A DNA stretch of 64,000 nucleotides from contig NZ_AUMC01000008.1 in NCBI RefSeq assembly GCF_000443995.1, forward strand, positions 1 through 64,000, written 5' to 3'. The stretch's first letter is position 1. Each line of letters starts with the position of its first letter. Below the pieces are notes generated by a model. It saw only the letters and a list, made by a program, of their open reading frames with translations, was not told the DNA's origin and searched no databases. This stretch comes from Bacteriovorax sp. BAL6_X (lineage in GTDB: Bacteria > Bdellovibrionota > Bacteriovoracia > Bacteriovoracales > Bacteriovoracaceae). A program made the translations under genes and the position numbers. This document shows positions 16,898 to 24,500 of the stretch, one piece after another.

Positions 16898-18299
16898 AAT
16901 TTCCTGGTGTTCGAGGAAAGGCAATAACATCACGAATATTGCTCATACCAGTGATATACATAATTGCTCTTTCAAAGCCCAGGCCAAAACCAGAGTGCGG
17001 AGCAGAACCAAACTTACGAAGCTCTAAGTACCACCAGTACCCTTCTTTCTCCATTCCCATTTCATCCATACGCTTTGTTAATTTATCAAGGTCCTCTTCA
17101 CGCTGAGATCCACCAATTAACTCACCAATTCCAGGAACAAGAACGTCCATAGCACGTACTGTTTTTCCATCGTCGTTTTGCTTCATATAGAAGGCCTTAC
17201 AAGTCTTCGGGTAATCAGTAACTGTAACAGGAGATTTGAAGTGAATATCTGTTAAGTATTTCTCATGTTCAGTTTGAAGTTCATCTCCCCAATTTGTCGG
17301 GTATTCAAACTTCTGCCCAGATGCATTTAAAATATCAATTGCCTCAGTATAAGTGATTTTCTTAAATTCACCGTCACGAACAGCTGCAAGAGTATCAAAG
17401 TGTGAAGCATCAACATCTGTAAATGGCATTTTATATAAGAACTCAAGTTCCTTACGGCAATGAGTGAAAGCATAGTCAATCATATACTTAATATAATCGG
17501 CTGCAAGTTCTGCAACATCATCAAGATCAGCAAAAGCAACCTCTGGCTCGATCATCCAGAATTCAGCAAGGTGACGTTTTGTATTTGAGTTTTCAGATCT
17601 AAAAGTTGGCCCAAAAGTATATACCTTACCAAGCCCTAGTGCGTGGCACTCACCTTCAAGCTGCCCAGTAACACAAAGAGAAACATCACGCCCAAAGTAG
17701 TCCTTAGTGAAATCAACTTCACCTTTATCTGTTTTAGGTGGAGTATTCTTATCGAGAGTTGAAACATTAAACATCTCCCCTGCACCCTCACCGTCAACAG
17801 CAGTAATAATTGGTGAGTTTAGATAGAAGAACCCTTTCTCATTAAAGAAGTTATGAGTGGCCATTGCAAGTGCGTGACGTACACGAAATACCGCTCCAAA
17901 GAGATTTGTTCTAACTCTTAAGTGAGCGATGTCTCTTAAGTGCTCAAGAGAAGTCCCCTTCTTCTGTAGAGGGTAAGACTCATCAACAGCACCGATTACC
18001 TCACCAGTAACTGCTTGCATCTCAATTGTTTGGTTCTTACCTTGAGACTCAACAACATTACCCGTGATACTGACACAAGTACCTGTTAGCATCGTTGAAA
18101 GAGCGTCATAATTTTCAATATCAGCATCTGCAACAATTTGCAGAAGATCTTGAGAAGACCCATCATTTAAAACAATGAAAGAAAACTTCTTAGACTTACG
18201 AACTGAGCGAACCCAACCCTTAACTACAACTTGTGTGCCAATAAAGTCACTAGAACGATCAAATAATTCTTTTAATTCAATACGCTTTAAATCTGTCAT
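16887..18299 (-). CDS. asnS: Asparaginyl-tRNA synthetase
   Basis: Class IIb aminoacyl-tRNA synthetase charging tRNA-Asn. It has an N-terminal OB-fold anticodon-binding domain (GWVRSVRKSKKFSFIVLNDG). Motif 2 has FGPTFRSENSNTKRHLAEFWM, and motif 3 is GFGLGFERAIMYITG near the C-terminus. The 470-residue length matches bacterial AsnS (about 466). The FRSENS and HLAEFWMIEPE stretches distinguish it from aspartyl-tRNA synthetase. An AAGGTG ribosome site precedes the ATG, and it follows the kinase gene by 10 bases. Confidence 0.95.
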   Translation of the reverse strand: MTDLKRIELKELFDRSSDFIGTQVVVKGWVRSVRKSKKFSFIVLNDGSSQDLLQIVADADIENYDALSTMLTGTCVSITGNVVESQGKNQTIEMQAVTGEVIGAVDESYPLQKKGTSLEHLRDIAHLRVRTNLFGAVFRVRHALAMATHNFFNEKGFFYLNSPIITAVDGEGAGEMFNVSTLDKNTPPKTDKGEVDFTKDYFGRDVSLCVTGQLEGECHALGLGKVYTFGPTFRSENSNTKRHLAEFWMIEPEVAFADLDDVAELAADYIKYMIDYAFTHCRKELEFLYKMPFTDVDASHFDTLAAVRDGEFKKITYTEAIDILNASGQKFEYPTNWGDELQTEHEKYLTDIHFKSPVTVTDYPKTCKAFYMKQNDDGKTVRAMDVLVPGIGELIGGSQREEDLDKLTKRMDEMGMEKEGYWWYLELRKFGSAPHSGFGLGFERAIMYITGMSNIRDVIAFPRTPGNCDF

Positions 18300-18309
18300 G
18301 TAACACCTT

Positions 18310-19308
18310 TTATAATACTTCTTTTAAAATTGATTTCGTTGTTTCAGCTTCTAAACGTGGCCCATATTGAGTAACAAGTTTAGCTGAACAGGCGCAAGCT
18401 AGAGTTCCCGCTTGTTCATAATTTAAGCCGTTTGTAATTCCATAAAGAAATGCACCTGCAAATAAGTCACCTGCACCATTAGTATCGATTGCCTCAACCT
18501 TTGGAGATGAAACATTAATACGCTCACTTCCGTCAAAAAGGTATGCACCTTTTGCACCAGCAGTAATTGCAAATGTATTTGAAACTTCCTTAAGAGCACT
18601 GAATGCATCTTCAATATTATCTAATCCAGTAAATGACTTAGCTTCTTCTTCATTACAAAACAGAAGATCAAGCTTCTGCTCTCCAATCATCTCTTTGAAA
18701 CCGTCCTTAAAGAATCCAACAATCCCTGGATCAGAAAATGTAAGAGCAACTTTAACATCATTTTTACGTGCGAAATCTCTTGCTGTTTGGCAAGCTGCAA
18801 TTCCAGCTTCTCCAGTTACTAGATAGCCTTCCATATATAACCACTTACTATCAGAAAGGGCCGATAAATCTAGTTGTTCATCAGAGTAAGTTGCTGTTGT
18901 ACCGAGGAAAGTATTCATTGTTCTCTCTGCATCTTCAGAGATCATAACAAGGCACTTTCCAGTTTCACCTTCATATAGGCCATTTTCAATATTTGACTTA
19001 ACTCCATTCGCTAACAGGTCATTCTTATAGAACTCTCCTGTTTCATCTTGTGCTACTTTACATGAGTAAAAAGTTTTTGCACCCAACTGAGTTGCACCAA
19101 TAATAGTGTTTGCAGCAGAGCCACCACATGCACGAGAGTGGCCAACATTACTTCCCTCTAGCGCTGAAAGAAGGTGATCTTGTCTCTCTTTTTCAACAAG
19201 AGTCATCAGTCCCTTTTCAATAAGATGATCAGCTAAGAATTCGTCCTTAACTTTAAATTCCATATCGACGAGAGCATTTCCCATTCCATATACATCAAAC
19301 TTCTTCAT
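18310..19308 (-). CDS. PfkB-family kinase, adenosine kinase-like
   Basis: Ribokinase-fold sugar or nucleoside kinase of 332 residues. The glycine-rich substrate motif CGGSAANTIIGATQLG (about 60-75) and the C-terminal catalytic motif DTNGAGDLFAGAFLYG are both intact, with the base Asp in GAGD. The N-terminal FDVYGMGNALVDMEF is typical of the subgroup annotated as adenosine kinase in proteobacteria. The exact nucleoside or sugar is not proven. AAGGA lies upstream of the ATG. It sits between yaaA and asnS with gaps of 16 and 10 bases, probably one operon. Confidence 0.82.
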   Translation of the reverse strand: MKKFDVYGMGNALVDMEFKVKDEFLADHLIEKGLMTLVEKERQDHLLSALEGSNVGHSRACGGSAANTIIGATQLGAKTFYSCKVAQDETGEFYKNDLLANGVKSNIENGLYEGETGKCLVMISEDAERTMNTFLGTTATYSDEQLDLSALSDSKWLYMEGYLVTGEAGIAACQTARDFARKNDVKVALTFSDPGIVGFFKDGFKEMIGEQKLDLLFCNEEEAKSFTGLDNIEDAFSALKEVSNTFAITAGAKGAYLFDGSERINVSSPKVEAIDTNGAGDLFAGAFLYGITNGLNYEQAGTLACACSAKLVTQYGPRLEAETTKSILKEVL

Positions 19309-19324
19309 ACTTAATCCTTTATAT

Positions 19325-20101
19325 TTATGACTCTTTTCTTTTGAAAATTAATTCATTATTTGCTTTATCGAAATCAGCATACTTATAACCAGCTGTATTA
19401 AATGTTTTTAAGTCTTCAATATCCTTTATCTTATTTTCGATGATAAAGCGTGCCATCATTCCGCGCGCCCTTTTAGCATTAAAGGAGATCACTTTATATT
19501 GGCCATTCTTAAAATCTAAGAAGCGTACGTTAACAAGCTCAGGGACAAGCTTGTCTTTTTTTACACTCTTGAAATATTCTTCAGAAGCAAGGTTGACTAG
19601 ATATTTTGATTTATTTGCCTTAGCGTCAGCATTGATTTTCTCAACAATCTTTTCGCCCCAAAAATTATAAAGATTAGTTAGCCCTTCTCCATTAATTCGC
19701 GTCCCCATCTCTAAGCGGTATGCACGTAGTTCATCAAAAGGTGAAAGCACACCATAAAGTCCAGATAAGATTTTGAGGTGTTTTTGAGCATAGTTAAGCT
19801 CACTCTTTTTAAGTTCACTTGCATTTAAACCTTGGTAAGTATCTCCTGCAAAGCTAAAGATTGCAGCACCGAAGTCAGCAGTTTTCTTAAAATTATTAAA
19901 ACGATCAACATTTAGGTCAGCAAGGGCCTTAGATAATTTCATCATTTTTGAAAGATCAGCACTTTCAAAATTAGCCATCTTTGTTGCAAGCTGCGTGGCC
20001 TCTTTCATAAAAGCAGGTTTCTCAAGATTAACACCTTGAGCAACACTAATTTCTGAGTGATCAAAATTAAGTTTCTTCGCTGGAGAAATAACGATATCCA
20101 T
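19325..20101 (-). CDS. yaaA: YaaA family protein (DUF328/UPF0246), peroxide stress
   Basis: The beginning MDIVISPAKKLNF and the internal NLASEEYFKSV, VRFLDFKNG and SFNAKRARGMMARF are hallmarks of YaaA. In Escherichia coli it lowers free intracellular iron during peroxide stress and has a DNA-binding fold. The 258-residue length matches the family exactly. A good AAGGA ribosome site precedes the ATG. It is the first gene of the yaaA-kinase-asnS unit. Confidence 0.92.
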   Translation of the reverse strand: MDIVISPAKKLNFDHSEISVAQGVNLEKPAFMKEATQLATKMANFESADLSKMMKLSKALADLNVDRFNNFKKTADFGAAIFSFAGDTYQGLNASELKKSELNYAQKHLKILSGLYGVLSPFDELRAYRLEMGTRINGEGLTNLYNFWGEKIVEKINADAKANKSKYLVNLASEEYFKSVKKDKLVPELVNVRFLDFKNGQYKVISFNAKRARGMMARFIIENKIKDIEDLKTFNTAGYKYADFDKANNELIFKRKES

Positions 20102-20187
20102 GAAATTCCTTTAATTTGAGTTTGTGTTACTAAGCGCTTGAAATAATAACAACAACTTTATTAAAAGACTATGATTTCTTAAGATAA

Positions 20188-21024
20188 TTAAGGGAGAAAG
20201 TAGCGCTCATAGCGAGTTGATTTACCTGTATAGACAACCTTTTGATGCTTACAATCTGCAGGTATCTTAGCCTCACTTGCCTTGATTGGTCTCTTTAAGC
20301 AAACTAAAGAAAATTTGGCACATAACGACCATAAATATTGATCCTGATCGACGTCTTTGCCTACTAAATCCTTAAAGACCTCCATCTCTTTTCGACTTAG
20401 TGCACTCTTGGCCTTTGACTTTGTCATTTCATACATTGGGTCATAGAAACAACGTTCAAAACCAACAGGGGCCTGTGCAATAGTGGCCTGTCCAAAATTA
20501 ATCTTCATATAGTTATTGAAAATGAGCCTAATCTTATGATCTTCACTACTTAAGGCCTTTTGATAGGCCCAAAGAGCAAGCCCAAAAACATAAGGATTTC
20601 TTTCAAAACACTCTAACTGACAGCCAAAACTTAAAAGCAAGCAAGCATCCTTACCTGTGCCTAGAGTCGCATCAATAACTTTATTATGTTCAATATCGCC
20701 CCCCTTAAGCTTCAGGGCGCGAAAAAGTGGCTCTTTTGTGACAGCATAATTTCTCTTCAAATGAGTTTGTAATTCCCCGGCCCAATCGAGCTTAAGCAAT
20801 GCTTGTCTGTGTGGGTCAAAGAGACATAGTTCGTCATCTTTCCAGGTTAAATAAACACCACTTAGCGATTCGCTCGAATTATGTAGTTGAAACGATAACT
20901 CATGACAAGAGAGTTCTTGTAAATAATTACGCAGCGCTTGATTCAGAGATTCTAATTGAAAATCTTTTCCGATTGTGTCTTCTATTACAATATCAATTTT
21001 AGTCTTTAGCGAAGTCTCATTCAT
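20188..21024 (-). CDS. rsmJ: RsmJ-like 16S rRNA guanine-N2 methyltransferase
   Basis: SAM-dependent methyltransferase related to RsmJ (YhiQ), which methylates G1516 of 16S rRNA. The SAM-binding motif is VIDATLGTGKDACLLLSFGC, the acidic ribose-binding position is in ECFERNPYV, and the target-base motif is FYDPMYEM. Family signatures SALSRKEMEVF and VCLKRPIKA follow. I place the start at the ATG at 21024, giving 278 residues. The longer frame to 21138 would run across the gcvP ribosome site and start, and its extra 38 residues are unlike the family. It is divergent from gcvP. Confidence 0.8.
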   Translation of the reverse strand: MNETSLKTKIDIVIEDTIGKDFQLESLNQALRNYLQELSCHELSFQLHNSSESLSGVYLTWKDDELCLFDPHRQALLKLDWAGELQTHLKRNYAVTKEPLFRALKLKGGDIEHNKVIDATLGTGKDACLLLSFGCQLECFERNPYVFGLALWAYQKALSSEDHKIRLIFNNYMKINFGQATIAQAPVGFERCFYDPMYEMTKSKAKSALSRKEMEVFKDLVGKDVDQDQYLWSLCAKFSLVCLKRPIKASEAKIPADCKHQKVVYTGKSTRYERYFLP

Positions 21025-21127
21025 ATTAAAATCAAGTAGATGGCCTGTTCTTTCTATGCTATATATACTTTTCGTAAATACATACTTTAGAATTAATTTA
21101 TCTAGATATAACACATACGGAGAATAG

Positions 21128-24100
21128 ATGTCACACACACAAGACGTATTAAACTCAACTATTGAGAAACTTGGTTTTGATCCAAGAAATTTAAAAGTAA
21201 ACTCTGGTGATCTAAATCGTGAACTAGCAAAGAATTATATCAGTGCAAGTGATGAAGAAATTAAGCTAATGTTAAACGAGCTTGGTCTAGAAACACTAGA
21301 AGAACTTTTCGCTCACATTAGTGATGACGTGAAGTTTTCATCAAAAATTCCATTAAAGAAAGGCCTTAGCTATGATGAGCTAGTTACTAACCTTGATGAA
21401 TTATCAAAGAAGAATAAGATCCCTACTAATTTTCTAGGTGATGGACTTCCACAATTTAAGATTCATGAGATTGTTCCTTACGTTTGTAATATTAGAGGAC
21501 TAACAACGGCATATACGCCATATCAACCTGAAAGATCACAAGGTACACTTAATACACTTTGGATTTATTCTAGTGCAATTAGTGCACTGACTGGTTTTGA
21601 GGCAGTTAACTCTTCACTTTATGACAGGTCGACTTGTCTATTTGAAGCACTTAAAACTGGTGTTCGTCTAGCACGTAAGAAAACAAAAGTCTTAGTAAGT
21701 GAAGCAATCTATCCACAAGATAGAAGTGTTTTGGAAACAAATGCTGCTCACACAGGTCTAGAAATTATTTGGGCACCAATTAATAAAGAAAGCGGATTAA
21801 CAGACTTTGATAGAGTTAAAGAAATACTTGAAAGCGATAAAGAAATTGCAACATTTGCTTTTGGTCAAGTAAACTCACTTGGACTACTAGAAGATGTCGA
21901 TGCCTTAACTGACTTATGTCGTGACAATGAAGTATTCTCAATTGCGATCATTGATCCTATGCTACTTGCTAAAGGTGGTTTAAAAAAGCCAAGTGAGTAC
22001 GGAAGTGACAAGGCCGGTGCAACGATGATCGTTGGAGAAGGTCAACACCTATGCCTAGATGCTAACTACGGTGGCCCAGGACTAGGAATTTTCGGAATTC
22101 GTTTTAATGACGCTAATAAGAATCAGATTCGTCAAACAGCTGGGCGCTACGTAGGTAATGCTGTTGATATGAATAATCAAGAATGTCTTGCCATGGTTCT
22201 GTCAACACGTGAGCAACATATTCGCCGTGAGAAGGCCACAAGTAATATCTGCTCTAACCAGTCATTTGTTGCATCAATTGCAGGTGCGGCACTTTTAGCA
22301 CTAGGAGATGAAGGCTTAGCTGAAAAGCTAGCGACAGCACGTCAAAACACTCAATACTTCTTATCAAATATTCTACACCTAGACGGAGTGGAACTTGCAT
22401 TTGATGCTCCATACTTCAATGAAGTTGTTCTAAAACTTAACAAGAAAGTAAATGAAGTTCTTGCTTCAAGTGAAGAGCTAGTTGCGGGAAAAGATATTAG
22501 TGGCCGCCATAACCTAGAAGGAAATCTCTTAAAAGTTTCTTTTGGTGATCAACACACACAAGTAGAGCTAGACAATTTAATTGCACTCTTTAATAAAAAC
22601 TTCGTAGCAAATAGTGAATCCGAATTCTTTATGCCAGAGATCCCTCAAACTTATATAAGAGAAGATGCTCCAGGAATTGCTACTTTCACAACTGATGAAG
22701 TTAAAGCATTCTATGACAAGTGTGGTAGTTTAAACGTATCTCCAGATGACGCCATCTATCCACTTGGTTCATGTACAATGAAATATAACCCTTACGTTAA
22801 TGACTGGGCAGCAGGACTTGCTGGCTTTACAAAGGCGCACCCAGACTTAGACGATAAATATACGCAAGGAACACTTGAGTTACTTTATCATATTCAAGAA
22901 GACTTCAAGGCCATTACAGGACTTCCTGGGCTTGTAACTCAAGCAGTTGCAGGTGCTCAAGGAGAGCTCGTTGGAATCAAAATGTTTCAGGCCTACCATG
23001 CAGACAGAGGAAATGCAGACACGAAAAATGTTATTCTCATACCACGCTCTGCTCACGGAACAAACCCAGCAACAGCTGCGGTAGCTGGATTTGTCCCTGG
23101 AAAAGTTGATGGTAAACAAGTCGGGATCATTACTTTAGATGCAGATGAAAGAGGACAGATCGATCTTGAGCAATTAAAAGAGATTATTAAATCTGATGGT
23201 GAGAGAATTGCTGGTATAATGGTAACAAATCCAAATACAGCAGGTATCTTTGAAGAAAACTTTAAAGAAGTAGCAGACCTAATCCACTCTGTAGACGGAC
23301 TAGTCTACATGGACGGTGCCAATATGAATGCTATTGCAGGGATCGTTTCACTTGAAAAATTAGGTGTTGATGCTTGTCACAACAATCTCCATAAGACTTG
23401 GACCATCCCACACGGTGGAGGTGGCCCAGGAGATGCTATTGTTGCTGTAAGTAACAAGCTTGTTGATTACATCCCAGGTACTCAAATTGAAAAATTAGCA
23501 AACGGATCATATAAGAAAGTTCGCGCACCAAAGTGTATTGGAGATTTTCACCGTCACGATGGAAATGTTGCTCACAAAGTACGTGCTTACACATACCTTA
23601 AGGCCTTAGGCCAAGATGGTGTTGTAACAATGTCACAGATTGCAGTTCTTAGTGCTCGTTACCTCTTCCAAAAACTAAAAGATGTTTATCCAATGCTTCC
23701 ACATGGAGCAGATGAAACACCACGTATGCATGAATTCATCATTACATTAAGTGATGATATGTTTGCTCATATTGAGAAATCTGGAACTCTAAAAAACCAA
23801 GTTATTGCAAAAGTTGGTAAACTCTTCCTTGACTTTGGTCTCCATGCACCAACAGTTGCTTTCCCAGAAGTCTTTGGACTTATGATTGAGCCAACAGAGT
23901 CTTTTACAAAGAAAGAGTTAGATGACTTTACAGAAGTACTAGTAGCAATCAAGAACGTCCTTTCAGATTCTCCAGAAGTTCTTCAAACAGCACCTCACTT
24001 TACGGCAGTAAGTAAAGTTGACGAAGTCTGGGCAAATAAAAATCTTAAATTCTACCGCGAACTTGACAAGCTTTGGGAACTACCAAGCGATGAAGTTTCA

Positions 24101-24178
24101 CCTAAGAGACTACGCTACAAGGATACACTCGAAGTTGTTAAGATGATTCAAGAAAAACACAATGAATTAAAGCAATAA
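21128..24178 (+). CDS. gcvP: Glycine decarboxylase P-protein, fused GcvPA-GcvPB form
   Basis: The PLP enzyme of the glycine cleavage system. Residues about 28-490 look like the GcvPA subunit of two-subunit systems (LFAHISDD, NFLGDG, TTAYTPYQPERSQGTL). Residues about 495-1016 look like GcvPB (PLGSCTMKYNPYVNDW, SAHGTNPATAAVAGF). The PLP lysine is in NNLHKTWTIPHGGGGPG. The single chain of 1016 residues is longer than the common about 950-residue P-protein, and both halves read more like the split type. No gcvT or gcvH is adjacent and no glycine-riboswitch-like leader is visible in the about 100-base upstream gap. GGAGA precedes the ATG. Confidence 0.92.
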   Translation: MSHTQDVLNSTIEKLGFDPRNLKVNSGDLNRELAKNYISASDEEIKLMLNELGLETLEELFAHISDDVKFSSKIPLKKGLSYDELVTNLDELSKKNKIPTNFLGDGLPQFKIHEIVPYVCNIRGLTTAYTPYQPERSQGTLNTLWIYSSAISALTGFEAVNSSLYDRSTCLFEALKTGVRLARKKTKVLVSEAIYPQDRSVLETNAAHTGLEIIWAPINKESGLTDFDRVKEILESDKEIATFAFGQVNSLGLLEDVDALTDLCRDNEVFSIAIIDPMLLAKGGLKKPSEYGSDKAGATMIVGEGQHLCLDANYGGPGLGIFGIRFNDANKNQIRQTAGRYVGNAVDMNNQECLAMVLSTREQHIRREKATSNICSNQSFVASIAGAALLALGDEGLAEKLATARQNTQYFLSNILHLDGVELAFDAPYFNEVVLKLNKKVNEVLASSEELVAGKDISGRHNLEGNLLKVSFGDQHTQVELDNLIALFNKNFVANSESEFFMPEIPQTYIREDAPGIATFTTDEVKAFYDKCGSLNVSPDDAIYPLGSCTMKYNPYVNDWAAGLAGFTKAHPDLDDKYTQGTLELLYHIQEDFKAITGLPGLVTQAVAGAQGELVGIKMFQAYHADRGNADTKNVILIPRSAHGTNPATAAVAGFVPGKVDGKQVGIITLDADERGQIDLEQLKEIIKSDGERIAGIMVTNPNTAGIFEENFKEVADLIHSVDGLVYMDGANMNAIAGIVSLEKLGVDACHNNLHKTWTIPHGGGGPGDAIVAVSNKLVDYIPGTQIEKLANGSYKKVRAPKCIGDFHRHDGNVAHKVRAYTYLKALGQDGVVTMSQIAVLSARYLFQKLKDVYPMLPHGADETPRMHEFIITLSDDMFAHIEKSGTLKNQVIAKVGKLFLDFGLHAPTVAFPEVFGLMIEPTESFTKKELDDFTEVLVAIKNVLSDSPEVLQTAPHFTAVSKVDEVWANKNLKFYRELDKLWELPSDEVSPKRLRYKDTLEVVKMIQEKHNELKQ

Positions 24179-24203
24179 AAAAAGGCCTGCAATGCAGGCC
24201 TTT
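24177..24203. terminator. Bidirectional intrinsic terminator shared by gcvP and the candidate small RNA
   Basis: The inverted repeat GGCCTGCA/TGCAGGCC is flanked by AAA and TTT. On the minus strand it is followed by seven T residues, while on the plus strand only TTTATATATATT follows. It is therefore a stronger terminator for minus-strand transcripts than for gcvP. Confidence 0.88.
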
Positions 24204-24348
24204 ATATATATTAGGTGTAGCAGAGATTGAAAAACATACGAATAATTCGAGAATAACAACAACACGAAATTTAACACGAATTTGGGGAACAAAGAACAAC
24301 AACACAACTTTATCGATATGTTTATTCATCAATCCCTGCTACATTAAT
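24177..24348 (-). ncRNA. Candidate structured small RNA closed by a long stem
   Basis: On the minus strand a promoter-like TTGTAA (24378-24383), a 17-base spacer and TATAAA (24355-24360) predict a start near 24348. The transcript would begin at a 14-base arm (24329-24342) that pairs fully with 24217-24230, including one G-U wobble. That position is an unpairable A-C if the plus strand were transcribed. An inner AAACATA/TATGTTT helix extends the stem. Two copies of GTGTTGTTGTT lie in the loop region, and the transcript ends at the strong minus-strand terminator (24177-24203). The shape, a long closed hairpin of about 170 bases, recalls 6S RNA, but no homology is claimed. Confidence 0.5.
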
Positions 24349-24354
24349 GAGTGG

Positions 24355-24383
24355 TTTATACGACGCGATTTTAGATGTTACAA
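24355..24383 (-). promoter_or_regulatory. Candidate sigma70 promoter for the small RNA
   Basis: TTGTAA (-35, four of six) and TATAAA (-10, five of six) are separated by exactly 17 bases on the minus strand. The expected start is about six bases before the long inverted repeat. The rest of the 24384-24500 gap shows no gene. Confidence 0.5.
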
Positions 24384-24500
24384 CCTATCATTTTTGCACG
24401 TGTAAATATTACAAAAGTAGTTTGTTGACCTAATAAGTCCTATTAAGAAAACTTAAAGATTAATAGTTCTAATCCTATTCTTACAGTAATTTTATTACAA

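Noticed and set aside
21025-21127. Glycine riboswitch before gcvP
   Set aside because: The gap is only about 100 bases and shows no paired aptamer-like structure with the expected conserved loops.
20188-21138. Longer rsmJ-like frame starting at 21138
   Set aside because: It would overlap the gcvP ribosome site and start, and the extra 38 residues have no family match. The ATG at 21024 is preferred.
24138-24332. 64-codon minus-strand frame in the gcvP-cytochrome gap
   Set aside because: It runs through the strong terminator and into the antisense of gcvP, starts with TTG-ATG inside the long stem, and its repeats (GTTGTGTTGTTG) are explained by the RNA candidate. A coding role is less likely than a structured RNA.
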